This document shows, one piece after another, positions 43,530-53,523 of a stretch of DNA of 64,000 bases. A program made the position numbers and the translations under genes. The DNA lies in the NCBI GenBank assembly GCA_008360955.1, contig LUCM01005741.1, positions 18,801 to 82,800 on the forward strand, read 5' to 3'. This DNA comes from Fasciolopsis buskii (taxonomy: Eukaryota > Platyhelminthes > Trematoda > Plagiorchiida > Fasciolidae). Under the pieces are notes generated by a model. The model was not told where the DNA came from, made no database searches, and was given only the letters and a program-made list of their open reading frames with translations. The first letter of the stretch is position 1. The number at the start of each line of letters is the position of its first letter.

Positions 43530-44865
43530 GTTACGATACTGCGTCTTGACGTGGTGTGGCGGCTTGTGTGCCCCCATGATCCAACGAACTATACAGGATG
43601 GCTTATCTCCAACCGAAGATTCAATCATGCATGAAAGGTCAGTGGGTAGAGGCCTGACCAACTAACCTCCTGGTCCTCCTGGTTGAGGGGTTGACTTGAG
43701 CTGGCAACTCAATTGGAAAAATGAGTAGAAGAACAACAGATCCCAAGTAGATGGGCCTTCACATAGTCACACCCCGCTGTTTTCTGAAGAGGCTTTTGCT
43801 AAAACCAGTCTTCGGTTGGGAATCTTAATTGGCCTAATGCTTAGTTTGGACTCAGCAGGGCCTGGAAACCATCCCCGATGAGTTAGACGTCTATAAATAA
43901 TTCCGTAGTGCATCGGTTGTCACACAGGATAATTAAGACCGTGGAATAGATTGATGATTTTAGTCGTCCTTCCACTTTGCATTCGTCTGATCCGGTTGGT
44001 TGCACCAGCCACGAGCAACTATCAGATGAACTACGAATTCTGTCGAATACGGGTGATGGAGCTCACAGTAAGTTCTGCCCACGGTCCTTGATCTAATGTT
44101 CAGCGAGGACATTGGATCTGTCAAGTGTAATTGAGTCTAGTGGAGCAAAAATGCCAGGAGAAGATGTCGTCTGCAATGTTAATTAATGACAAGGATTAAG
44201 AAGGACTGTGAAAACTGGTGGGTTAGAAATGGAATAAACAGCTGAGTCACGCAACAGTCAGAGAATTCAAAATAACACGCAACACCGGCAGCCGGCGAAC
44301 TTCGATTAGCGAAACTGTATCCTATAAATACAGACCCTAATCATGGTAGACAACACATGTTCGATTTTTGGACTGAGCATCTTACGGAATAGTTTAGCTG
44401 GCGGCAGCCTAATGTAGCAACACTCGAGGTAACACGTCGCAGCCACGGAAGCCTACTCAGATTAAATGCTTCTTCGTTCGATAGTTCACAGTGACACAGT
44501 ATCATGGCGAACTTCGGTAAAGTAGGTGTCTCACGTCTTCTTGGTTGGGGTCCAAATGACTCGTCAACTAGCTGGCTGGAGACACTGAAGGATATGGCAA
44601 TGAACTGTGAACAGTGGCGATCGTGTTGTCATTTTTTATCGAATCAGAATGATTGAAAACTGTGCGTTTGCACAGTTAGACTGTGTTTCGTGTGTTGGCT
44701 GCAGCAGCATCTTATCTTTTCCCGCCTGTGAATGTCCACCGCCTGCTCCCCTTGGATATTCATTCTTTTTATAGAAACCTGTAACTCTGGGGAAAAGCCA
44801 GCGGTTAGTCAGACTTGCCTTGCTGTCTAACGCCGAACGACAATAATGATGATGCCATGGCTTCA
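43530..44865 (+). mobile_element. RTE-like LINE family A, deleted plus-strand copy
   Basis: 5' leader 43530-43960 (CCCCGCTGTTTTCTG; ATGAGTTAGACGTC-like), fragments of endonuclease and linker 44000-44480, C-terminal end 44515-44610 (KVGVSRLLGWGPNDSSTSWL), and a long 3' tail 44640-44860 ending in GATGATGCC. Most of the RT is missing. Confidence 0.68.
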
Positions 44866-45194
44866 GCACGTCATAAATACATACACCTACCCACCGTTTT
44901 CCTTTAAGTACTTATTCTGCACATGAGGGTGAAACTGGAAGGGGCGAGGTAGCGGTCACACTATGACTGGGTATATGGGTATGAAGTTAGTGATGGTTTT
45001 GGCTTCGATTTGCGCTTCCTATCGTCTTGGTAGAAGTCAAGGAGATGGTCACTGTTACTTTGAATTCAGTCGGGCGAATGATATACGGCTCATAAACTAA
45101 CCTAACATTTACCATAAATAACACCGCGGTCCAGATGTAGTCAAGGAAACTTCGTTTCAAAAGCTGCACAATCCTTTACGTACAGCAAGGCGGG

Positions 45195-46880
45195 GTGATA
45201 CCATCAGTTTGGCAGGAGACGAGTGCCAGAGTAGGTCGGCTGTCCACCTGGAAGACTCCTTCGGTCTCGATTTCTGTGATCCTGAAGACGGGGAACACTT
45301 GTTGGCTGTGTTCTCAAACCATCAGTTGTTCCTCGTTAGTACGAGCTTCAGAGGTTCTAATCCCCAGTACGCTACCTGGAGTCCGCTCTCTTCGAGCCAG
45401 CGGTGGATCCAAATCGACTGCAGCCATATTAGCTACAGATGACGGGGCTGTCTATAAGACTGCCGGTCATATTAAGGCACACCCCTCGACTCCGACCACG
45501 CGTTGGTATGCACTAGGCTGTCCATGTGCGTTAGCGGGTGCTCAAAACTCATGATGCAGCGTCCGTTAGATTGCGACAAGCTAACTGATCCGACTCGCCT
45601 ATCAATTCTTCGAAAAATGCTGGCTGAAAAGCAGGGATTTCCCTCACCTCAACATACCAATGACCACTGGTTGCTTATCAAGAATTCCCTGGATTCTGCC
45701 GGCTTGGTGAGTTGTAGTCTGATCTGTCGCGTTGACACCCTGGACTTTTGCTGAGTCTTTGCGCTTTTTTGACGCACGCCAGTCCATTCCAGCTGGTAGC
45801 GAGTATAATGGAGCACGGCTGATAACCAGACGTAAACTCCGTGTCAGTCTGCGTACGGGTCACGAGATTTGGTAGTCTCAACGAGCTTTGGGAACGGAAC
45901 GTGCTGCCGCTGCGGGAAATTCCCGAGGGCTGTCTTACCTCATCCGAGCTACCGGTAAGAAAGCATTAGGTGAGCGAAATGATCTGTGAAAGTGACGGTT
46001 CGCCTATTCACAACCTGCAGCGCCGACTAGTATGTTGGGCGGAGCTGGCCCTTAGCTTCAGCGCATCCCGCAGCTATCCAAGCAAGCGCCCGGTAGCCTG
46101 CTACAACAGATCCTCCAACTAGTTATTCGGGTGTACAATCCAAGCCTTAGGACGTCATAAAGCGCCGGGTTCCGACGGGCTCTTCCCAGTTCTATTTGAA
46201 GATGGAGGAATGAGACGGATCAGAGAACTTCGCGTTTTGTTCTCGAAGATCTGGTACTCCGGGAAAGCACTCTCACCGTGGGGGAGTCGATCGTCATCCC
46301 TATCTTCACATAGGACTTGAGCAGTGACTACGCTAACCATAAGGGTATTAGCCTAATCCCAATAGCGTAAAAACTGCTTTCGTCCGTCATTCTTCGCAGA
46401 TTGTACAACATGCTTGAAGGGCAAACTCGTGAGGAACAGGTCGGTTTTCCTGCTGGTCATGGATGCATCGATCAAATCTTCACCCTCTGCCAGGTATTAC
46501 AAAAAAACCGTCTTACTTTCCCAAGGCCAACGATCATCGCGTTCCTGGAGATCCGCGCACCATTTGACTCTGTTGATGGGTATGCACTATGGCACTGTTT
46601 GTTGATGAATGGAGTACCTGAGAAGTACGTGTCGGTCCTCAAGGAGTTGTACCATCATACGTCAAATCTGGCCAGGGCTTATGGCCAGCTTTCGCCACCC
46701 TTCGTCGTCTCCAGTACAGTAGGACAAGGCTGCCCTATATCCCCATTTCGTTTCCCGAACCTCTAGACGGTGGAGTTGAACTCCGCTCAGGGAACACTTT
46801 TTGACTTAGAGTACGCGCTGATATCACCTTGCTGAGTGACAATGCTTAGATATTGTGGCGAGCCGGAAGGTCATAGCTTT
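45195..46880 (+). mobile_element. RTE-like LINE, second subfamily, decayed
   Basis: Endonuclease end 45209-45540 (DFCDPEDGEHLLAVFSNHQ, DSDHALV), RT start 46300-46400, palm 46401-46766 (QVGFPAGHGCIDQIFTLCQV, FLEIRAPFDSVD, VGQGCPISPFRF). Then a near-YADD stretch (FDLEYALISPC) where DD is lost. It clearly differs from family A in sequence but shares the layout. Confidence 0.75.
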
Positions 46881-46953
46881 GACGATATCCCCTCGACTGG
46901 TGATGAAAGGTTTGCAATCAAATTGCCCAGCTCAGCGAGCAAACCAATACCAT

Positions 46954-46977
46954 GTATATATATATATATATATATAT
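46954..46977. repeat. (TA)n microsatellite
   Basis: Twelve TA units following the LINE 3' end. Confidence 0.9.
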
Positions 46978-47919
46978 GCGCGTTTGTATACAGATATACA
47001 TACACGACCAGAATCGATTTGTACCGTCGGAAGTGCGCATGAAAGCCTTTCGTTGAAGAGTCCACAAGAGAAATAACTGTGATTCATTTAGAATTCTTTG
47101 TAAGTTGGGTTGAGCCAATTTTAGGCACGGAGGTAGAATACCACCAAAATATATCTAATTTGCGAGTAGTATCTGGATTCGTGAAAAAAATTTTCGGGAA
47201 GCACATGACCGGTTTTGTGGTTGTTTTCTCTCGTCGGGTATGCGTAAAAGGATCCTTCAACAAAGAGCTTCTGTGCACACTCCTGGTGCTACAAATTAGG
47301 GTTTGGTCAGACACCAATTCAGGGTGGACAAGTATAAGGATGTTTTGACAAGAGTACCGTATGTCTGACGAGCGACGATAACCGCGAAACCGGTCGATGC
47401 TTTCGGAAAAATTTTGTTCACCCTTCCAGATACGATTTACAATTTACGTGTATACATATGCATCTATACTGGAAACGTTATTTGACTAAGGCTGTTTGCG
47501 CACGTTGCGATGCCAGCAAAATAACTTCGGGATCAACTTACTAACCGCAATCTATAGACAAGTCCGACCGTGTTCACCTATTATCCATCATCAGTTCTAA
47601 GGATAAAGTTATCATGGTATTTTCTAAACGGAAATGTAAAACAGGCGAGTGGATCTGTTGATGAAAACCCAACTTCGGACCCTAAAAACACCCGACCCTA
47701 ATCTATGAGTCCCTGTAGAGTATGTAAGTGGCAAATTCGATCTAGCAAAAAACATCATTTCCGTCTACCAACCTGTCGGCTTTTGGCAACTGCATCGTTA
47801 CTACTGCCCAAGAATATCCTACCTTTATTCTTTTACTTCCTTTATTAATGAAACAACAAAGTACAACAATTTTCAGGAAGGGGGCCGCGGTCAGCAGAGG
47901 GCTTCCAAGTGGGGAAGTT
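46978..47919. other. Unassigned intergenic sequence
   Basis: Between LINE remains and the tRNA-like element. No coding signal. Confidence 0.45.
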
Positions 47920-47997
47920 GACCGGTGGTGGGAGGATTCGAACCCGTGACCTTCACGGTCGAACGTCACGACCTTATCCGTTTGGCCACTGCCGGTC
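47920..47997 (-). tRNA. tRNA-Arg-like sequence, probably a pseudogene or SINE head
   Basis: Minus strand. Perfect Pol III boxes: A box TGGCCAAACGG (47988-47978) and B box GGTTCGAATCC (47944-47934). Acceptor GACCGG pairs with CCGGTC. The D arm GGCC/GGTC holds. The order resembles tRNA-Arg (GGCC-AACGGATAAGG ... TTCG), but the anticodon stem does not pair properly and four extra bases lie near the T stem. Not a functional cloverleaf as read. Confidence 0.55.
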
Positions 47998-48254
47998 ATT
48001 GATGGTTTAAATGTCCAGGACTATGCCGAACACTAAATGACACCAGTCCTGAATTTTTCTAGCTCAGCACTGAAGCGCATTGGCTTATAACACCACAATC
48101 GGACCAAAAGTGCGTAAAGCCTCGGAACCAAAAACAGCTGCCGGCAATAAGAGAAATAATCAAATAACCTTAGTGTCTACTTCAAGGATATTCGCTGGTG
48201 GATATATATGTACATACTGAAATTTCTTTCAATGTATTTGAGATATAAACTGGC

Positions 48255-48678
48255 TTAAAACCACAGGGAGGCTGGGCGAAAATTGGCGTTTAATAATTGC
48301 TCACCCATTTCACTGTCCGCCCGAGGATCAACAACAGTAAACTGTGCACGTCCTAGTTCTTCCAGTTGCACATCTGAAAGCTGGGCGATGGCTTGACTAC
48401 CCCCAAGCAACTGCACGAGCTCACTGCTATCCAAACCAGATGATGCGACTTCGTCATCAAACGCGCAAACTCCTCCCATCGATCCCAATAGACCGGCAGC
48501 CGCGGCGCCGCCAGTGGCATCCATATAATAAGGCGTGCCATTTTGCATGACCACCGAACCAAATATTTCGCTCCCGAAGTTTACTGGATCAGAGGCATAT
48601 GTATCCCCTTGGAGTCTAATTTGAACCACATCGCTGCCGTGTCCTGAGGCATGCTTGCTGGCAGGCACTCGATGAGAC
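48255..48678 (-). CDS. NAB-like exon 8: C-terminal tail
   Basis: Acceptor ATTTTCATAG. One base completes a tryptophan codon and the frame then runs 140 codons to a stop at 48255. It is Gly/Ala/Ser-rich with an acidic stretch (SGLDSSELVQLLGG). No domain recognised. No clear AATAAA follows within the next 100 bases. Confidence 0.75.
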
Positions 48679-50523
48679 CTATGAAAATTTGGATAATCGA
48701 GTGTTTGACGAGTAAGCTGGACCAGGTTTATATATCAACCAATGACAACATTGTGAAAAAGCAAAATCTCCACCGCCGATGGAGAACTGTTACTAAAAGA
48801 CTTATTTCCGACTAAAAGAAAAGTCCAGATAAACATCTGAAAGTTGACCTGCAGAAAGCACCGCTTTCTGTAGCTTTCAATGGAATGAGGATATTTCATG
48901 AATTAATCAAAATTGGCACTCAAATTGAACTTCCATCGGCACCAAAATTTCACAAGCTAAATGTCATGACTGCAGAAACATTCCAGTCACAAAGAACAAG
49001 TCGAAGTGAGGCATCAGAGACAGGAAGATGTAAAATGCAAAATCGTCCGAACAGATGATTTATAAGTCTTTTCTTACCACTTTTCCGAACTATAAGACTG
49101 ACCATAGCCATGTGAACCAGCTGATTGGCTTGGTCCGCCCATGTGCCTGAACTGCAATCCAGTGGCCGCTATTATTCTTCGAGCCAATTCGGCAAGTTGC
49201 CGCGAATGTGTCAATAAAGCTGGTTGCAAACGCACCAACCAGGCAGCGGCCTCATTTAGAGCCATCTCATAGGGCGTTAGATTCGCACCCAGTGAACGAG
49301 GACCATCCGACATACGGCCACAAATAGCACTTATCTCGCGAATCGTATCCATTTCTTCATCTAAACGTGACTAGCAAAAGGTTCAATGAAATAACGTAGG
49401 CCATACCGGGGGAAGCTCAATAAGACGCTGTGCATCTGCATAAACATTGCTTTCAGCTATAGAGCATTGTTCTCGACTCTTAAGAGCATACTGCGGTACT
49501 TCGGAAGATAAATCCATAACAGTTTGGACGATTGCGTTGCACTCCTCGCGGGAAAGCTGAGGAATATTAAGCATAACCATCAACTTACAGTCCTAGTAAC
49601 GGCATCCCTCTTCGACTGAGAACTGATAATAAAACTCAAAGTTACTGAAATGACTAACACAAACCTTGACTTATGCAGTAGCATGGAGGCACTGGCGGGA
49701 GCCGCATGTGCAGGTTGAACCGTTGGAGTGGCCGGTTGTGGTTCATTACAGCTGAGATCATCCGCTTCACTCTTCGAAGGAAGAATAGAACCCGGAGGGT
49801 AATAACCTCCCCTGGCATTTGGAAATTCAAAGCCAGTAAGCCTGACAGCTTGTTTTGCCAAAATTGCTAAATCACGTTTGTGATATATCGCTGCTGGAAA
49901 ATGGAATGCTATCTGCGCAGCAGCTTCGTTTACAGCTTGCTACATGTTATTGGTATGCATTAGGACGAAGCGTGTCATACCTCATACAGTGTAAGTGAGC
50001 GAGAGTTGGGACCAGATGGACGAAAAACCATTGAATGTTTCCGCATAAGTTCTACTCGTTCGGGATCGTCGGACTCCCCACTGAAGGTCATCAGCTCTGC
50101 CATTTCCTGATAAGCTAACTCAGAACCTTGCTTCCTGCTATAGGGTTCAGGCTCAAATGGCTTCTCAGAACGGGAGTCGCACACAGCTCTCGCAGCATCA
50201 CGTATCGACTGAATGTGATCAGGTTGTAGGACGACTGGTCTCCAAAATCTGCAAAATCGTTTGCAAGACGAAATTCAACCCAACTTACCCAATCTTTTGC
50301 GAATCAGAAGCTTCAACCTAAAGTTACAAACACGGATTGCGGAAAATTTATCTTAACTTACGCTTGTCTGTTCGGTTGTCGTATCACCTAAAACTGACGA
50401 CTCGGTGAATAAATTTAAAGGGCTACCTTCGAGCTCCTCGTCACCAGAGGCGGCCGCAGCCGCTACAATGAGGTTGTCTATTTCGTTATTCCGAGTTAAC
50501 GACGACATTGAATCGGGGTCCAT
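48255..50523 (-). CDS. NAB-family EGR co-repressor with two NCD2-like domains
   Basis: NAB proteins bind EGR transcription factors through NCD1 and repress through NCD2. Eight exons join in phase: 50362-50523, 50289-50317, 49981-50248, 49665-49939, 49589-49622, 49407-49556, 49078-49370, 48255-48678. They give 544 residues from the ATG at 50523 to a TAG/TGA-type stop at 48255. Residues about 73-192 and about 257-380 each resemble NAB1/2 NCD2. The first has LTLYEQAVNEAAA and KRDLAILAKQAV; the second has IREISAICGRM, LTPYEMALNEAAA and RQLAELARRI. The C-terminal 140 residues are not recognised. No NCD1 was found, so either upstream exons are missing or it is absent. Introns are small, unlike its neighbour LRWD1. 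Confidence 0.8.
49078..49370 (-). CDS. NAB-like exon 7: core of NCD2-B
   Basis: Acceptor TTTTGCTAG, donor GTAAGA. It encodes EEMDTIREISAICGRM, NLTPYEMALNEAAAWL and RQLAELARRIIAATGLQF. It is more like vertebrate NCD2 in its first half (IRKYSAIYGR) than NCD2-A is. The apparent stop at 49074 is within the donor region. Confidence 0.83.
49407..49556 (-). CDS. NAB-like exon 6: start of NCD2-B
   Basis: Acceptor ATTCCTCAG, donor GTATGG, phase 0/0, 50 codons. It encodes LSREECNAIVQTVMDLSSE and a helix ending IELPP. It matches the lead-in of NCD2. Confidence 0.78.
49589..49622 (-). CDS. NAB-like exon 5 (34-bp micro-exon)
   Basis: Acceptor TTATTATCAG, donor GTAAGT. One base completes a serine codon and the rest encodes SQSKRDAVTRT. 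Another AG lies six bases downstream but breaks the phase. Exon skipping would shift the frame. Confidence 0.6.
49665..49939 (-). CDS. NAB-like exon 4: second half of NCD2-A
   Basis: Acceptor AACATGTAG, donor GTTTGT. It encodes QAVNEAAAQIAFHFP and KRDLAILAKQAVRLTGFEF, the most conserved NCD2 helices, followed by a Pro/Ala-rich spacer. The donor is weak but phase-consistent. Confidence 0.8.
49981..50248 (-). CDS. NAB-like exon 3: first half of NCD2-A
   Basis: Acceptor ATTTTGCAG, donor GTATGA. It encodes WRPVVLQPDHIQSIRDAAR, then MAELMTFSGESDDPERVELM and SLTLYE, aligned with the start of vertebrate NCD2. It ends exactly before the NEAAA helix. Confidence 0.82.
50289..50317 (-). CDS. NAB-like exon 2 (29-bp micro-exon)
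   Basis: Acceptor AACTTTAG, donor GTAAGT. It encodes VEASDSQKI plus two bases of a glycine codon completed by the next exon. The phases on both sides fit, which is the main support for so short an exon. Confidence 0.7.
50362..50523 (-). CDS. NAB-like exon 1 (visible start)
   Basis: It begins at an ATG (MDPDSMSSL) and ends at donor GTAAGT, phase 0, 54 codons. It is Ala- and acidic-rich with no known domain. The open frame continues upstream to 50583, so this could be an internal exon with an acceptor near 50560; the ATG is my choice, not proven. Confidence 0.6.
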
Positions 50524-50589
50524 AGTGGGCCAACAGAACACACAAAGCCGGCGGTCACCATTCAACCTTGATTTTTGGTTCACTTGAAG

Positions 50590-51420
50590 TCCTCACTGAG
50601 TTCACGAGATTCTCAAGGTTGGCAAACCTAGCCCAAGCTCTGGTGGCAGGCTTACGGCTCGGTAACAACCAAGGTCTTCAGAGTAAGTTTCCTTTTATCT
50701 CCTCTTCAAAAAAGCAGTTAGGGGACAAAGTCTGGACTTTCGGAAAAAATGAGAAATAATAAGCGTTTGGATGTGTTGCTAGCTGGAAGTAGGGCGTTTG
50801 TCCTAAACCGATGTATGGCTACTTATTCCTGTAGCAAACCTTCCGGTCATAAGTCACCAGCCAGCACTCGCTTGTCAGTGGTTTTACAGCGTATAGCGGA
50901 ACACGGATTTGTTCCCCCGGATAGCTTGTTTAACCGAACGTTGGCCGCTCATCGCGGTCGCCACTTGCGCATTACTCACGCACGCCAAGAGCGCACGCCC
51001 CTGTAAAAATATACTCAGCTTGCTACTGATTCCGACTTTCTTTTTTTGTACCGGTCAGGTGTCAGGGTTGTCAGTATTGCAATCATTCAGAGCCGAGTAC
51101 GAGTGACACACAGATGGTCACAGCGGCTAAAGGCAAACAAACGTAACACGAGATCCGCGTTAGGCGCACTGGCCACCATGCAACCTTCCCCTTCATAAGG
51201 AATTCCCACAGTAGTGAGCCCTTTCGGGCCTATCGTGCTCGGCATAAAGCCGGAGAGTAGAATGGCGAAGGGCAGTACGGAACTGTAGCAGTACCCGCGA
51301 GGAAAACAAAAGAAAGTGGGAATGAAGTTGGAAAAATGAAATGGGGTGGATGGGCCGCACCCCGCGACGGCTGGCGGCTATTGCTGTTCGTTTGACTGAT
51401 TCCCTTACAGCTTTGAATGA
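50590..51420. other. Upstream of the NAB-like gene, unassigned
   Basis: GC-rich relative to the introns. No TATA box or upstream NCD1 exon recognised. The promoter, if the ATG at 50523 is the start, would lie here. Confidence 0.4.
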
Positions 51421-51426
51421 GCTTCG

Positions 51427-51528
51427 CGTCCTAAGAGCCGCATGCCAAGATAAATGTTATTAGATGGCGTGTGGATAAGGTCTGTTTGTTTTGTCCGCGC
51501 CTGTGTTCGTGCGTGCTTCGAAGGTTGT
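51427..51528 (+). repeat. Left arm of a 100-bp inverted repeat
   Basis: Contains GATAAATGTTATTAGATGG, GGATAAGGTCTGTTTGTTT and GCGCCTGTGTTCGTGCGTG. Its reverse complement is at 53428-53523 with few mismatches. Confidence 0.75.
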
Positions 51529-51639
51529 TTGACAAAATCTGTTTCACACGTCCTACAGTATTGATTTTGAGGAAACAGATTTTGTCCAACAACCTCAATG
51601 GCGCTATGTACTGTTACAGTGGGCACCGGGCAAAGGAGT

Positions 51640-52800
51640 TCAGTTGCATGCAATTTCAGTGGACCTCTTTAAAGCATTCCACCGGGTGAGCCATCCCCGA
51701 TTACCAGAACTAATACATGAAAAAAGACGGAATGAAGTTCCCGTCAACTGTGCCGCACAATCCGGGCAATCAAAAAGTTCAGGTCTAAGTGAGTGGGTCT
51801 CTTTTAAATGGGTTGGGTGCTATAAGCGAGGGTCCATACTGAAGCTAACACGGTTCACTTATATCGTGAAGGGCCTTACTCTGCAAGCGGAACCTAAATT
51901 TTTAATCCACGCAGATCTGCCGAGAACTATAAATTCTCCTAGACGCTTCGGTACCCCGTACGGAAGCCAAAAGTCTCGCCAATTTTCCGGCGCTAACAGC
52001 CCCCGTTCCAGTGTTGGCAAGTGCAAGATAATGCCCATAAGTGGGTGCCATCTAAATGGGTGCACACTTGGGGGAACATACTGGAAAGAACGACGCAGGG
52101 GAAGGATCTGGGGTCAACTGCTTTTGACGGCCTGTCGCGGACAGTTAACTGCAGTGTCCTAAAGCAAGAGGATATGCTCGAGCTGAAGCAACTCAGTTGC
52201 ATTCTGGATAGGTTTACTCCTGATTCCTACCCGAAGCTATTATCAGCCCCAATGAGGACCTATTTCATTCATATTTGTCCACCGTTTCTCAGGAAGGACA
52301 AATATATCCCTGGCAGAGGTCGAGGGAGAGCCCAAAATCTTGTAAGTGGTCTCACAGGCCCGACCCATCTTGATAAACTCCGCTCTTCGGACCTTCATGG
52401 AATGCAGTACAAGCCGTCAGGAGACCTCATATCACTTAGAGATATCCTGACAAGGCAGGTAGTTTTTTACAATTACCTGTTCAGAGCAGTTTCCACTTCG
52501 GTGTTTGACGATCACTCACTGAAGCTAGAGAGACAGCGTCCAAGGCTTAAGGCTGGGTACTGGCCTTTCCAGTCAGCGTCGCTCGTTGAATTCATTATCG
52601 GAGACGAGCGTGCAGACAGGAAGCAAATGAGTGGTCGGAGGACTACTAAATCCGAGCAAAATGAGCACTACCCAAGTGAGCCATTTGAAACACCACTGAA
52701 AGTGTTCAACTCAGCACCGCACACATTGGAGGGAGGGGACGATCCCATAGTTGATTGGACTTGGGGGTAGCCTTTGGGCATTTGTGGCTTAGTATCTGGA
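51640..52800 (+). mobile_element. LINE-like RT remains between inverted repeats (weak)
   Basis: ISVDLFKAFHRVSHPRL at 51653-51700 resembles RT motif A (S-D-L-x-K-A-F). CKIMPISGCHLNG follows at 52020. The long frame 52021-52770 (249 codons, TPDSYPKLLSAPMRTYF, THLDKLRSSDLHGMQY) has no motif I recognise. Family cannot be named. Confidence 0.4.
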
Positions 52801-53033
52801 CAATAGTTCGTTTTTTGCATGTACGTATGTTTGCCAGTGTGCCCGATGGTGATTCGCTTGCTGCATGCTGGGGTCGACGGGTCGAAATTATCGACTTCCT
52901 CGATTGTCGTTTTCGGTCTTCTCACAACAAGGATCGGCGGTCATTCGTTACAAATGACATAGGGATAGACCCAAAACAGCACCGTGCTAATACGGAACGG
53001 TCAGCTCCTGGGATAATGCCTTCATAATTCGAG

Positions 53034-53430
53034 CTATAGTAACATCAACCAGACATTGCAGTTGAAATATATACCCTTGGCATTCACTGTACATCCATCA
53101 AGAAGGCGAAAAAAGAAGACAACAGACGAAATAAGAAATGGAGAGCCAGAGCAAAGAAATTTACCTTCCGATGAATGCCAGAAGTGAAGGAGGATAGAAA
53201 ATACAAACAAAATGTTGGAAAAGAACAAAGGAAGGACCGAACAGAGAGAAAACCGTCCGATAAAAAAGACGGTGGATAGTATATACGAAGAAAGAAGTGC
53301 AAAAGAAAGGTAAAGCAGAGGGTAATCATAATCTCAATACAAAGACAGACTGAAACATTTATACCAAAAGAAGGTAGGAGAGAAAGTAAGGCAGAAAAAA
53401 ATAAGGGGGGAAAAGAGTAGAGGATTGCTT
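53034..53430. repeat. Purine-rich (GA) low-complexity tract
   Basis: The plus strand is strongly A/G-biased (GAAGGCGAAAAAAGAAGAC, GAGAGAAAACC). Frames on the minus strand are Phe/Ser/Leu-rich as a result and should not be taken as genes. Confidence 0.65.
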
Positions 53431-53523
53431 CGAAACACGCACGAACACAGGCGCGGACGAAACAAACAGACCTTATCCATATACCATCTAATAACATTTA
53501 TCTCGGCATGCCACTCTTAGGAC
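53428..53523 (-). repeat. Right arm of the 100-bp inverted repeat
   Basis: Reverse complement of 51427-51528. Arms lie 1.9 kb apart. Confidence 0.75.

Noticed and set aside
52021..52770. 249-codon frame as a host gene
   Set aside because: No start context, splice borders or family motif, and it lies between inverted repeats next to RT-like residues.
53084..53497. 137-codon minus-strand frame rich in Phe/Leu/Ser, looking like a membrane protein
   Set aside because: It mirrors a GA-rich low-complexity tract on the plus strand. No real domain or splice context.
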